64,000 nucleotides of DNA, from positions 105,080-169,079 of the forward strand of contig CAYUVA010000002.1 of assembly GCA_964448115.1 (NCBI GenBank). The letters are read 5' to 3'. Numbering within the stretch: the first letter of the stretch is position 1; each line of letters opens with the position of its first letter. The notes beneath the pieces are model-generated. The model did not search any database. It was not told the DNA's origin and saw only the letters and a program-made list of their open reading frames with translations. The stretch is from CAYUVA01 sp964448115 [NCBI: uncultured bacterium] (lineage in GTDB: Bacteria; CAYUVA01). A program made the position numbers and the translations under genes. This document shows positions 37,601-46,361 of the stretch, piece after piece.

Positions 37601-39323
37601 CGTCTTTGAGGCGGGGATTCCCAAGATAGAGCGACAGAGGCTATTCGATGCCTTAAGCAAAACCACCCTGCTGAGCGAGTCGATATATATTATTTATGAT
37701 GGAGAACTCCTCGACCCTGTGGAGATCCAATCTCGTGGTTTATGGATAACCCGTCTTCTAAGTCAATACGAGCGCTCGGTTTACAAGCTATCCATCAGTA
37801 CCCATTCAAACAGGCATTATGAGCTAGCAGTCGTTTTGCACCTCGATTTACCAGAGGAATCCATTATTGAGACGGTTCTTTGGACTATCAATATCGCCAG
37901 CTTGATTCACGGAAGCCCGGTTATTCCACGCTTTGGCAGCCTATCAGAAAGATACCTGGTAGCTGCGATACGCCATATAGAGGATCTCACTTTATGGGAA
38001 CGAATGCGCGCTATCGCGGGCACAAAGCAGAGGGGCGCGCAGGTGCCAGGGAAACAGCAATGGCAGCGGATGTTGACCCAGGCTATAGCGGTTTACCTGG
38101 AGGGATGGGTGCGCACGGGAATGAGGATACTGCCGGGTCTCCCCTCCCCCAAGAATGTTATTGTGCCTGAAGCGGACTACAGAACCGCAGCAAGAATCGT
38201 CTCATTAGCAGGAAGGAAACCATATCACAATAGCGCAGAGCTATTATTCAAGCTAGTGGATGGCTTTTATAATTCTGTTTGGGCGTATTTCCCTTGGACC
38301 TCCAATTTGCTAAGGATTGACTGGCTATTCGATGCTGTTCTTGAGGTGCTTGGCGAAGAAAAGGGGCTTCGATTTCTCGAAAAGGCAAGCTATGAATGGA
38401 AAAAGAAGCATACAGAAGAATGCGGTTGCGACATACAGGGGATTGCCAGGTCGTATATTCGAACGATTAACCAATCGGGCTATAAGCCACTGGTTTTGAC
38501 GCTTGCGGTCATGCGCTACTTTCGTTGGGAGAAAGCAAATCGGCAGGCGACCAAGAAAGCCAGGTTTCAAACCCTGCTAAAACTCTATTCGCTTTATCGC
38601 CTGGATAGGTTTCCGCAATACATTTTTTATAATCTATTCAAGATGACCTATTTCAAAAGGGCGAGCGAAGATATCCGCCAGCACCTGGATCGTTTTATTC
38701 TATCGGCTCGTAAATACAGCGATTCTCCCCCATCTGCCTTGGTGGAACTCTCCGATTTGTATGATGTCCTTACCGATGCAGATGACAAGATGGCGGTTAC
38801 CATCATGGTCTATCCTCGTCTTTGGGAGCCGGTCAAGGCAGAGTTGGTGGAGATCCTTCGAGATGAGGATAGGATCCTCGGGCTTCAAACCGAGGTGCAA
38901 GATAAGGCGGGAATTCGCTATCATGTTCGTCCCCCAAAGAATCCCAGGGAGGTTGGTCGGCTGTATCGTCTTTTCTACCTTGCGGATATTCCGATCACCT
39001 TTTCTTCCAAGCTGCATCATCTAGTTCTCGTTGATGAGCTAGAACGCGTGGTAGGCGGGTTAACCTACAGGCCGGGAACTACCTCCGAGGTGCACTTGGA
39101 CTGGATGGTGGTAGCTGCTCCGTTGCGGGGTAAGGGGTTGGGTAGCAAGCTGATGTACGACTTCATCAGCCGAATGAGGCTGGAAGCTTATGAGGCGGTT
39201 ACTACCCACTTCTACCGACAGGCTTTCTTGGAGCACCATGGCTTCAAGGTGCAAAAGGACTGGGGGGGATATGTTTATCTTCTACATGATAAAATGAAGA
39301 ATGAAAAGAAAAGGAAAAGGTGA
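34698..39323 (+). CDS. Giant AMP-dependent ligase / unknown / GNAT acetyltransferase fusion
   Basis: A 1541-residue cytosolic protein. Residues to about 640 form an acyl-CoA synthetase-like AMP-binding domain: FTSGSTGKPKGVAFT (P-loop), LYHTFGR, SGFGMTEATGG, DGWLYTGDI, VDRVKDIYKNTKGQ, and a Lys-rich KKSYKRKNI near the catalytic lysine. Residues about 730-1000 are helical, HEAT-like in part. The next 400 residues are unrecognised. Their segments YELAVVLHLDL, HIEDLTLWERM and SPKNVIVP...ARIVSLAG faintly recall a degenerate kinase-like fold (weak inference). The C-terminus (about 1430-1535) is a GNAT domain with the acetyl-CoA loop APLRGKGLGSKL and FLEHHGFKV. No carrier-protein domain is seen. Substrate and product are unknown. 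It is divergent from the nuclease-like gene. Confidence 0.75.
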   Translation: MRLNELLQGLESDVGASFEETQKKCMEILDAVESMVDGKQIDAENKVSLHQFLDISRKSQFLLALPSKQREQRWVQLVLKAIKASGYTLQTMFLQRVANYRSITALRTLRDDEIRDYSWSWLHRRVCALVSAIDAITKKKPKVAILSANSIESACVDLACLFGGIFVSPLDIHFDEEELTRLFKDFRYNIAFADNEERTLRLIEVRERLRADLEIICLGREEVFQFKGIRYLDQLLSDMGVAQQLPRITDPDRLATVMFTSGSTGKPKGVAFTDFNILSKRFCRAAAVPFIGDDDIFLCYLPLYHTFGRFLELMGCMFWGAIYTFVEDLSSETLITNMQRVQPTVLISIPQRWEYIKECAYQQLNEQYPTADQEHEALHKVVGGRLRWGLSAAGYLPAETFRFFQRNGVDLCSGFGMTEATGGITMTPPGRYKEGTVGIPLPGIEVQLTDSGEMRIRGAYVAKYITNIDEKLTYKDGWLYTGDIFTVDQDGYYTIVDRVKDIYKNTKGQTIAPQKVESLFKDVPGFKRVFLVGDGKPYNTLLVVPDLEDDQLELDKRSDEEKRAFFNSLILSANRSLPPYMRIVNFAILNRDFSIEHDELTAKKSYKRKNIVKNFEHVIEPMYRLNALELCRKDLKVVIPIWLMRELGVTEMMLELDEQGLKADGSMLLQIKSEEKASRIAIGKLAYQVSGNVIDLGLFVRSPYLYLGNPPLMRMAKGKAAWELELNGIAPRAFLPTDHDSIESPDIDVGTPDEEKALVPSLQNAHYFCSLALLGNQDVAIEAIKALGKIMEQSSPRLRGLIRSRLETLAEHRSFEVRKRAYITLLFSQPDYDYSNHFPAFIRSGKQFLDTEGIEEISKQNLEQERLTALRQRLKQYRKDMRMPLDEKTQKQFVTLYEMLITFAHHHPEYYENIREEFASWILECPDEYLSNLAYRYFFDLGHWFESWIRRQLPGLDLLGGSFWESRIVFEAGIPKIERQRLFDALSKTTLLSESIYIIYDGELLDPVEIQSRGLWITRLLSQYERSVYKLSISTHSNRHYELAVVLHLDLPEESIIETVLWTINIASLIHGSPVIPRFGSLSERYLVAAIRHIEDLTLWERMRAIAGTKQRGAQVPGKQQWQRMLTQAIAVYLEGWVRTGMRILPGLPSPKNVIVPEADYRTAARIVSLAGRKPYHNSAELLFKLVDGFYNSVWAYFPWTSNLLRIDWLFDAVLEVLGEEKGLRFLEKASYEWKKKHTEECGCDIQGIARSYIRTINQSGYKPLVLTLAVMRYFRWEKANRQATKKARFQTLLKLYSLYRLDRFPQYIFYNLFKMTYFKRASEDIRQHLDRFILSARKYSDSPPSALVELSDLYDVLTDADDKMAVTIMVYPRLWEPVKAELVEILRDEDRILGLQTEVQDKAGIRYHVRPPKNPREVGRLYRLFYLADIPITFSSKLHHLVLVDELERVVGGLTYRPGTTSEVHLDWMVVAAPLRGKGLGSKLMYDFISRMRLEAYEAVTTHFYRQAFLEHHGFKVQKDWGGYVYLLHDKMKNEKKRKR

Positions 39324-39631
39324 TACGATGCATGACAATATGGGGCGGGCTTTTGATACAATTATTGTCAGCAAAAAAATTGTTTCTTATGAGTAAAACA
39401 TTATCGGTAGGCAAGTTACCAACCTTCAATCGCCTTGACATGCCTTGTGCCTGGCATATCCTTGCTGATTTAGGGAAGGTACTTTGAGGCATAGAAATTG
39501 CATAACCAATGTTCGGAAAATTGATTGACATATCATGACTATTACTGTAGCCTTAGAAATTAGATAGCGATACACTAATATGAAGTGATAAACAAGGGAG
39601 AAAAAGCATATCCAAATGACGGAGGGCTTTC
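39324..39631 (+). other. Intergenic region before the exosortase substrate gene
   Basis: A 308-bp gap without an acceptable gene. Two TTGACA boxes occur (39436-39441 and 39525-39530). The second is about 100 bp before the substrate ATG, but the -10 at 17 bp (TAGCCT) is poor. A sigma54-like TGGCA...TTGCT at 39452-39466 has the wrong spacing. An AT-rich stretch with TAATAT lies near 39575. The minus-strand 95-codon ORF across its left half looks spurious. Confidence 0.35.
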
Positions 39632-42508
39632 ATGAAAACGAGATATACCTATGTTCTATGGATCGTACTAATAGGCACTTGGCTTTGTGCTTCACCGGCT
39701 ATTAGCGACAGCACATACCTCCAGAGTCAAACCTTAACCGAAGAGGAGAGGGCATTCATCGAGCTATTCGACTATGCGCCACCAAAGCCCGATGTTTCGG
39801 TAGGTATAGGCGAGCCAACCGCCAAGACAACCATCTGGATGGATTATTTCGACATGGGCGAGACCGGCTGGACGACAGTGGATCACACCGCTAGCACCTC
39901 GGCTAACTGGCGTAGCGTGGACCTGGGAGCGCCTTATGGTTCGGCGCTATGGGCTGGTCCTGCTGGTGCAGGACCCTTTCCGGGCATGAGTTATCTGCCT
40001 AGCATGAACACCCAAGCGGTAACCAAGCCAGGCGTACTCGACTTCACCGGTATGGGAGGAGATTATTACATTTTGTATTGGGCTCAGGATGTAGATCTCT
40101 CTAATGATACAGAGGACTACGGTAAGATCGAGATGTATAACCAGGTTGATGGAAAGTGGGATACACTTTATATTATACCACCGGGCTTGAATACTCAAGG
40201 CATGGTGAAACATCAGGTCTATCTCAATGATACCTATGATGATCACACCCAGGCAAGACTGCGCTTCATATTCTTCTCCAACCATGACAACCAGGTAGAT
40301 GAAGGCTGGTATATCGATGATGTCAAGATCACGCGTGTCCCTTGGGTCTATGTGGCACCGGAGAGCTTCGAGTATGGCTTCCCCCCCAAGGACTGGACAA
40401 CCCAGTTTACAAATCCTATCTACAAATGGATCCGAGCCACCGAGACCAAGCATACCGGCACCGCCTCCTGCAAGGTTCAGGCTGAGCTGGATCAGGATGA
40501 ATGGCTGATTACGCCGAAGTTCGTTATACCAGGGCTGGCAAGCTGCTATCTTACCTTCTGGTGGAACCATGAGACCAACGAGAACAATCACATAAATATC
40601 AAAGCCTCCATCAATGATGGTGTTACCTGGCCTTATAATGTCGATGTGATCGACAGCGCCGACCTGGATAACTTCTGGGAGCGTGAAAAGGTTATAGATC
40701 TTAGTTTCCTTGCCGGACACGACAATGTCAGGATTGCCTGGCAATATGTGGGAAGTAACGGGAGGAACTTCTTTATAGATGATGTCAAGATCATATCGTC
40801 GGAGACGATCATCTATGAGAACAATATGGACTCTCCTGCTGCCACAATGAATTTTGAGCAAGCCCCTGCCTCGGGTGACCTATGGCATTGGATAGGTCTT
40901 GGTCATGAGACGATGACCAATAACGATGGCTACCCTATTTACAAGAGCTTCCCCAATGCCTGGTTCTGCGGTTATCCGACCAGCGTCAGAAGCGACGGGC
41001 AGGGAAGGACAGCACAGGGGCGCGGTTCATGGTGGCCTATAGAGCATAATTATAGGAGTTTCAATTGTTCGCTTGTGTCCCCTAATATCGATATAAGCGG
41101 CTGGACCCCGCTTGATATTATGCTTATTCAGTTCTACAATCGCAGGATGCAGGAGCACGGCACTTTTCATCTTGAGGCATCAAGCAACGGCGGTGTCACC
41201 TGGGTCCCGCTGGAATACTTCAACACCGATACCAACGAGGGACGCTCCACAGCCGGCGGCTGGAGATACAACTATTACTCATCCATTAAGGGATGGGGCG
41301 GTGCCAGCCAGTTCAAGTTCAGATTTGTAGCCGGCATGAACAGCCTGACCTTCAAGGATTATTCCTATTGGTATATTGATAATGTCAGGGTGGTTACCGA
41401 CATTGCAGGACCGAAGATCGTCCATACACCACTAAGGAATACTTTCAGCACCTCATCGAGAACCATATCCGCTGAGATAGAAGATGATTCAGGCATCGGT
41501 ACTCCACACCCGAGGGTTTATTATCGGATAAATGGCACCGGAAACTGGTCGGATAATTATGTTACCTTGAGCTTATATGAGGGAAATACATGGGTGGGAA
41601 CCTTACCCGGTCAGGCAGCAGGAAGCACGGTAGATTATTTCATCGAAGCCAGGGACAATGCACCGATACCCAATATCTCGACTGCGCCGGAGAATGCTCC
41701 AATTCTCGATTACTATAGCTATAAAGTGCTCCCCTCTTCTGCTAAGATCCTGGTTTATTATGACGGCATAGACACCGAGCCGGATGCATATACTCGAGGA
41801 TTGAGTAGCATAACTACAAAGGGCGTCAATTATGATGTCTATCAGAGAAAGAGTACAGACCCTGCCACCACTATTCTTTCATATTATGACATGGTGATCT
41901 GGGATGAGGGTACATTCCTTACCGCCTCTCAGCAGGCTGCGCTCATTACATTCCTCAATTCAGGGACGGTAGCGAATCCACACAAGCTATTCATCGTCGG
42001 CGAGGATATCGGGCAGTGGCACAAGGATGATGAGTTCTACCAGAGATATCTGAATGCCAGCTTCGTGTATGATAATCCTAATACCCGCGAACTTATCGGG
42101 TGGGGCAGGTACATCGACGAGCTTAAGGCAGAGAATCCGGATGTGATCGAGTTCTCGCAATATGCCGATGGTAACTTCAGTGATTCGCTGCTTTATTACT
42201 ATTATTCATCCGGAAAGTACAACGAAATCGCTGCCATCTCTGTTGTTAAGCCGGGTCCGGATTATAATCCCGATGATCCAGAGCACAACACAGATTTCCT
42301 ATATGATATCGTTTACTTCGCCTTCCCCTTCAGCGGTATCCCGGATGATCAGCAGATAAGCATAATGCAGCGCGTGTATAATCTACTGGGCAATCCGTGG
42401 CTCCCCATACCGAGCCTTTCCTGGTGGGGATTCATCCTAACCATCCTGCTGATAAGCGTGGTGCTTCTAATAAAGAGGATAAAGCTGCCCATCAAGGACC
42501 AGGGATAA
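39632..42508 (+). CDS. Large secreted protein with IPTL-type exosortase sorting tail
   Basis: A 958-residue exported protein. A signal peptide (about 1-25, ending before SDSTYL) is followed by several beta-sandwich domains that look like MAM / choice-of-anchor-J / immune-inhibitor-A type modules (repeated DEGWYIDDVKI, GRNFFIDDVKI, YSYWYIDNVRV, each ending a jelly-roll). A fibronectin-like region and a Rossmann-like segment (ILVYYDGIDTEPDAY...LFIVGEDIG) follow. The C-terminus is a sorting signal: IPSLSWWGF (926-934), a hydrophobic helix and KRIK. This matches the IPTLxxWG pattern recognised by exosortase H, encoded 104 bp downstream. Probably it is anchored at or released from the cell surface. 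Ligand is unknown. Confidence 0.8.
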   Translation: MKTRYTYVLWIVLIGTWLCASPAISDSTYLQSQTLTEEERAFIELFDYAPPKPDVSVGIGEPTAKTTIWMDYFDMGETGWTTVDHTASTSANWRSVDLGAPYGSALWAGPAGAGPFPGMSYLPSMNTQAVTKPGVLDFTGMGGDYYILYWAQDVDLSNDTEDYGKIEMYNQVDGKWDTLYIIPPGLNTQGMVKHQVYLNDTYDDHTQARLRFIFFSNHDNQVDEGWYIDDVKITRVPWVYVAPESFEYGFPPKDWTTQFTNPIYKWIRATETKHTGTASCKVQAELDQDEWLITPKFVIPGLASCYLTFWWNHETNENNHINIKASINDGVTWPYNVDVIDSADLDNFWEREKVIDLSFLAGHDNVRIAWQYVGSNGRNFFIDDVKIISSETIIYENNMDSPAATMNFEQAPASGDLWHWIGLGHETMTNNDGYPIYKSFPNAWFCGYPTSVRSDGQGRTAQGRGSWWPIEHNYRSFNCSLVSPNIDISGWTPLDIMLIQFYNRRMQEHGTFHLEASSNGGVTWVPLEYFNTDTNEGRSTAGGWRYNYYSSIKGWGGASQFKFRFVAGMNSLTFKDYSYWYIDNVRVVTDIAGPKIVHTPLRNTFSTSSRTISAEIEDDSGIGTPHPRVYYRINGTGNWSDNYVTLSLYEGNTWVGTLPGQAAGSTVDYFIEARDNAPIPNISTAPENAPILDYYSYKVLPSSAKILVYYDGIDTEPDAYTRGLSSITTKGVNYDVYQRKSTDPATTILSYYDMVIWDEGTFLTASQQAALITFLNSGTVANPHKLFIVGEDIGQWHKDDEFYQRYLNASFVYDNPNTRELIGWGRYIDELKAENPDVIEFSQYADGNFSDSLLYYYYSSGKYNEIAAISVVKPGPDYNPDDPEHNTDFLYDIVYFAFPFSGIPDDQQISIMQRVYNLLGNPWLPIPSLSWWGFILTILLISVVLLIKRIKLPIKDQG

Positions 42509-42612
42509 TAGGCAAAGCAAGGGTGGAACCAAAGATTGAACTCCTGGTGATAATATAGGTATCCTGTGTATCCCGACATTATCCAAGATTCTATTAGGAC
42601 GATTGCTTGGCG

Positions 42613-43161
42613 ATGAAGGTTCTGCCCAAGATTGGACGGTTCTTGAAACAAAATAGCGTTCTTTTCAAGTTCTATGGACTGCTTTTATACTTCATTCTCT
42701 TGTTTTTCCTGATGCTCCACTGGGATATCTCGCACAAGTACATTGCAGAATATTTTCCCAAACTAATCGCTGCCGTGTCAGGATTTTTCCTCAATCTAGT
42801 GGGCATCGAGACAAAAGTTACCGGGATCAATGTACAGGTGGAGAATGGATTCGGGTTCACACTGGTGTATCACTGCGCAGGCATTTTCGCCATGATCATA
42901 TATATCTCCGCTGTGCTGGCATATCCTGCTCGTTTCAGGGAAAAGTTGCTAGGATTAGTCCTGGGATTGCCTTTTCTCAATGCTGTAAATATCACGCGGG
43001 TTATAATCCTCGGTATCGTGGGCAATTACTACCCTAGATTTTTCGATTTTTTCCACGAGTATCTTTGGCAGGGAATATTTATCGTATTTGTCATCGGCAT
43101 CTGGATGATCTGGAGGGAGAAGTTCGTAAAGGGTGAAAAGGATACTGCTGTTCCTGATTAA
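42613..43161 (+). CDS. xrtH: Exosortase H (IPTLxxWG-CTERM-specific)
   Basis: An integral membrane cysteine transpeptidase-like enzyme of 182 residues with about six helices. The proposed catalytic residues are in place: Cys88 in YHCAGIFAM, Arg129 in NITRVIIL and His148 in FFHEYLWQ. The short length and an adjacent IPSLSWWG-tailed substrate indicate the H-type exosortase. It should cleave the substrate tail at the membrane and transfer it to an unknown acceptor. ATG 42613 is used (TTG 42607 is an alternative). The next gene overlaps its last 29 bp. Confidence 0.88.
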   Translation: MKVLPKIGRFLKQNSVLFKFYGLLLYFILLFFLMLHWDISHKYIAEYFPKLIAAVSGFFLNLVGIETKVTGINVQVENGFGFTLVYHCAGIFAMIIYISAVLAYPARFREKLLGLVLGLPFLNAVNITRVIILGIVGNYYPRFFDFFHEYLWQGIFIVFVIGIWMIWREKFVKGEKDTAVPD

Positions 43162-43723
43162 GTTTCTTGTCATCTCCATAATTCTGGGGGTGGTATGGTA
43201 CGCCTTTGTGCATGGATATTATTTAAAACTGATTTGTGGGAGCTGGAATGTATTCTATAAGGTTAGTATAAGCGACAAGAAGGTTAACCTTTCAGCAAAT
43301 ATACTCTCTTTTTATTTCAAGGATGAATCAACTGGATCAATGGCTCTATTCATGCAGATAGATGGCAAGTCATTGACCTTCAACATCATACCGCTTATCG
43401 CCTTATTCTTGTCTAATCCAGGCATTGGGATCAAACGAAGGATGCTCACCCTCTCCATCGGCTTGATCATTATATATTCAAGCCACCTATTGCATATCAA
43501 ACTCGATTTTTATCGAGTCATGCCAATTGAGAAGATTTACCTGTATGGCGGGTTCTGGTTCAAGGTCGAGCAAATTACACGCTTTTTTTGGCATAACACA
43601 TTGAAGTACTCCGGGATCTTCTATGAACAGGTCGGCTCGCAGCTTATGCCATTAATTCTATGGATGGTGCTTCAGTTCAGGGAATTCCGCTCATTTTTCC
43701 CTCAAAAAGCGCCGCCACCTTGA
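43133..43723 (+). CDS. Exosortase H-associated membrane protein
   Basis: A 196-residue protein with a hydrophobic N-terminal helix, a short soluble segment (residues about 40-75) and further helices (about 78-120). It ends in LILWMVLQFREFRSFF. It starts at GTG 43133 inside the end of xrtH, a 29-bp overlap that implies translational coupling. Membrane proteins of this kind are regularly found directly after xrtH. Function is unknown; it is probably a partner of the sorting enzyme. No active-site motif is visible. Confidence 0.75.
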   Translation: MKRILLFLIKFLVISIILGVVWYAFVHGYYLKLICGSWNVFYKVSISDKKVNLSANILSFYFKDESTGSMALFMQIDGKSLTFNIIPLIALFLSNPGIGIKRRMLTLSIGLIIIYSSHLLHIKLDFYRVMPIEKIYLYGGFWFKVEQITRFFWHNTLKYSGIFYEQVGSQLMPLILWMVLQFREFRSFFPQKAPPP

Positions 43724-43859
43724 CTATAACTGAACGGCTGGTATCATGGTTAGCTAAATGCTCGATATTCACTAGTCCGGTATCTCAACTTGGGATCACA
43801 AGAGGCTAAGATGTCCAAGAAAACGAGATTGCAAATCTAAACCAAACATGGAGAGTTTT

Positions 43860-44744
43860 ATGACAGATTTTAAGGGATGCCTGGTAGCTTTAGTTACACC
43901 TTTTAAGGATGACGGCAATGTCGATATTGAGACCCTAGGGAATCTATTGAAATTTCATGTTGACGAGGGGACTCATGGAATAGTCCTCTGCGGCTCCACC
44001 GGCGAGTCATCAACTTTAGCCTGGGACGAGAAGCTACAGGTCTATCAGGAGGCTACCGAGAGGATCAAACAGCAGATACCGGTCATCGGCTGCATCGGCA
44101 CCAATGTAACTGAGGCTGCCTTGGAGATGGTTTCAGATCTGGATGGGCTGGATTTAGACGGCATCATGGTTACCAATCCAAGCTACAACAAGCCGACTCA
44201 GGAGGGCTTGTATCAACATTTCAAGAGGATCGCAGAGAATACCCATAAACCGATTATCATCTACAATATACCGAGCAGAACCGGCGTCAATATGCTTCCG
44301 GCAACAGTCAAAAGACTCAGCGAGATATCAAATATCGTTGCCATCAAGGAAGCTAGCGGCGATATAACCTTGACCATGGAGATCAAACACCTGTGCGGCA
44401 ATGATATCTCAGTCTTATCTGGCGATGATCTTCTCGCCTTACCGATAATGTCGGTCGGCGGCGATGGAGTGATCTCGGTGGTGGCAAATATCGTGCCGGA
44501 GATGATGAATGACCTGGTGGAGACCTTTTTCACTGAGGATATCCGAAAGGCTTCACAAATAGCCATCGACATGGTACGACTCTGCAAGGCAATGTTCATA
44601 GAGTCCAATCCTATCCCAGTCAAGGCTGCCATGAAGATGATGGGTATGATCCCCAATGACTCCCTGCGACTCCCCCTTACAACAATGACCGATGAGAACA
44701 GGAGCCTGATGCGAGAGATCCTGACCGGCTACAACTTGATATAA
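43860..44744 (+). CDS. dapA: 4-hydroxy-tetrahydrodipicolinate synthase
   Basis: DapA condenses pyruvate with aspartate semialdehyde in the lysine/diaminopimelate pathway. The 294-residue TIM barrel has GSTGESSTL (45-53), the catalytic Tyr135 in IIIYNIPSRTG and the Schiff-base Lys163 in VAIKEASGD. ATG 43860 follows GGAG at a normal distance; the ATG at 43848 would add four residues. dapB begins 40 bp downstream, so they form an operon. A nine-codon mini-ORF lies just upstream (43811-43840). Confidence 0.95.
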   Translation: MTDFKGCLVALVTPFKDDGNVDIETLGNLLKFHVDEGTHGIVLCGSTGESSTLAWDEKLQVYQEATERIKQQIPVIGCIGTNVTEAALEMVSDLDGLDLDGIMVTNPSYNKPTQEGLYQHFKRIAENTHKPIIIYNIPSRTGVNMLPATVKRLSEISNIVAIKEASGDITLTMEIKHLCGNDISVLSGDDLLALPIMSVGGDGVISVVANIVPEMMNDLVETFFTEDIRKASQIAIDMVRLCKAMFIESNPIPVKAAMKMMGMIPNDSLRLPLTTMTDENRSLMREILTGYNLI

Positions 44745-44784
44745 GGCTGTAGAGTATTGAAATCACAATGTGAAGGATGATCTT

Positions 44785-45606
44785 ATGAACCGAAGTGCCC
44801 TAAGGATAGCGATAAACGGCGCCCTGGGAAAGATGTCCTCGGCGACCATAATGGAAGCGATGAAAAGAGCTGATTTCGCTCTGGTCGATGCCATGGAAAA
44901 GCCCCAATCCCCTTTCATTGGTAAGGATATCGGGTTGATCCTGGGGGTAGGCGAGGTTGGAGTAAAGGTGAGCGAGTCGCCGATTTGTTCTCCTGGGGCA
45001 GAGGTGGTCATTGATTTCTCGCTTCCTGGGGCTTGCATGCAATGCGCCAGGCAGGCAGCCAGCGACAAGAGACCATTTATTAGCGGTACTACCGGCTTGA
45101 GTAATGATGATCTTATGGAACTTCAGGTCTTGGCTGAACAAGTCCCAATAGTCTATGCGCCCAACATGAGCCTGGGCATCAACCTGTTATCCGGTCTCAT
45201 AAGCTATATAACTGCCTCCCTGGGAGATGCCTATGATGTAGAGATCGTGGAGCGACACCATCGCCACAAACTGGATGCCCCTAGCGGAACTGCATTGATG
45301 CTAGCCGGTCGTATCGCTAGTGCAAGGGGATTATCGAGCGATGATGTCCTCAAGTTCGGTCGAGAAAAAGGAAAGAGTCCCCGCAAAAAAGATGAGATAG
45401 CAGTGCATGCAATCAGGGCTGGCGATATCTTCGGGGAACACGAGATCATCTTCGCCGGAGAGAAGGAAGAACTGGTATGCATTCACAGGGCAATGGGGCG
45501 GGAGACCTTTGCCAAAGGAGCGCTGCGAGCAGCAAAGTTCATCGTGGATAAACAACCTGGGTTCTACAGCATGCTCGATGTGCTCGGATTCGGGGAGATT
45601 GATTGA
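44785..45606 (+). CDS. dapB: 4-hydroxy-tetrahydrodipicolinate reductase
   Basis: DapB reduces the DapA product with NAD(P)H. It is 273 residues with a glycine-rich AINGALGKMS loop (9-18), DFSLPG (77-82), SGTTGL (100-105), and the catalytic motif ERHHRHKLDAPSGTA with His158, His159 and Lys162. AAGGA lies eight bases before ATG 44785. The final bases abut the NIF3-like gene (ATG 45609). The location right after dapA is the standard partnership. Confidence 0.95.
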   Translation: MNRSALRIAINGALGKMSSATIMEAMKRADFALVDAMEKPQSPFIGKDIGLILGVGEVGVKVSESPICSPGAEVVIDFSLPGACMQCARQAASDKRPFISGTTGLSNDDLMELQVLAEQVPIVYAPNMSLGINLLSGLISYITASLGDAYDVEIVERHHRHKLDAPSGTALMLAGRIASARGLSSDDVLKFGREKGKSPRKKDEIAVHAIRAGDIFGEHEIIFAGEKEELVCIHRAMGRETFAKGALRAAKFIVDKQPGFYSMLDVLGFGEID

Positions 45607-45608
45607 AG

Positions 45609-46361
45609 ATGCGGTCGCTTGATGAGACTGTGGCTTACCTTGATGAGATACTTACACCACATTTATATCAGGACAAGTGCTACAACGGGCTTCAGGTAAA
45701 GGGCAAATCCGAGGTCAGCAGGGTGGCATTCGGGCTTGACGCTAGCTTGCAGCTCTTCCAACAGGCGTCTCGATTTGACATGATCGTGGTGCATCACGGA
45801 TTGATCTGGGGTGGCATTGAGCGAATTGGGGAGCCATTGAAGGAGAGGCTGAGGATTCTACTTCAGAAGGATATCTCCCTGTATTGCAGCCACCACCCCC
45901 TGGACGCACATCCCGAAATTGGTACAGCAGCCACCCTGGCTAAGGGACTGGGACTGAAGAATATTGGTCATTATGGCGCCAGTGAGCACGAAAGCTGGGG
46001 GAAGAGGGGTGAATTCGAGAGGGAGTTAAGCATTAATGAGGCTGCCGAGCGGTTGGAAACCATCATTGGGACAAAACCTCTCATCTTTGATATGAGAGAA
46101 CGCCCGATCAGTAAGGTTGCCATCGTAACCGGACAAGGAGCTAGCGAGATATCGCGCTATGCGCAAGAGCCATTCGATCTTTTCATAACCGGGGAGCCGA
46201 GCCATAATATTTATCACTATGCCAGGGAAATGGATATAGACCTATTGTTCGGCGGACATTATGCGACCGAGACGCCCGGCTTGAAGGCATTAATGCGGTT
46301 GTTTATAAAACACTTTCCTGACCTAGAGGTTAAATTCATCGATATGCCTACTTGTTTATAG
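45609..46361 (+). CDS. NIF3-like / GTP cyclohydrolase I type 2 family dinuclear metal protein
   Basis: About 250 residues with the NIF3 signatures: CYNGLQVKG, VVHHGLIWGGI, YCSHHPLDAHPEIGTA (metal-binding histidines) and GEPSHNIYHYAREMDIDLLFGGHYATE. The family binds two metals in a hexameric ring. Biological function is unresolved despite the GTP cyclohydrolase label. ATG 45609 lies 2 bp after the dapB stop; a TTG start at 45603 would overlap dapB by 4 bp. It is the last gene of the dapA-dapB run and is followed by a 384-bp gap. Confidence 0.9.
   Translation: MRSLDETVAYLDEILTPHLYQDKCYNGLQVKGKSEVSRVAFGLDASLQLFQQASRFDMIVVHHGLIWGGIERIGEPLKERLRILLQKDISLYCSHHPLDAHPEIGTAATLAKGLGLKNIGHYGASEHESWGKRGEFERELSINEAAERLETIIGTKPLIFDMRERPISKVAIVTGQGASEISRYAQEPFDLFITGEPSHNIYHYAREMDIDLLFGGHYATETPGLKALMRLFIKHFPDLEVKFIDMPTCL

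Noticed and set aside
39452-39466. Sigma54-like TGGCA...TTGCT before the exosortase substrate gene
   Set aside because: The spacing between GG and GC is one base too short, and sigma54 promoters tolerate little change there.
39244-39531. 95-codon minus-strand ORF overlapping the end of the AMP-ligase/GNAT gene
   Set aside because: Composition is low-complexity where it is antisense to the Lys-rich C-terminus, and there is no start signal.
39947-40861. 304-codon ORF antisense to the exosortase substrate gene
   Set aside because: It lies fully opposite a gene with a signal peptide, repeated domains and a sorting tail. Its own sequence has no recognisable domain, and the region upstream of it is coding on the other strand. 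A shadow frame.
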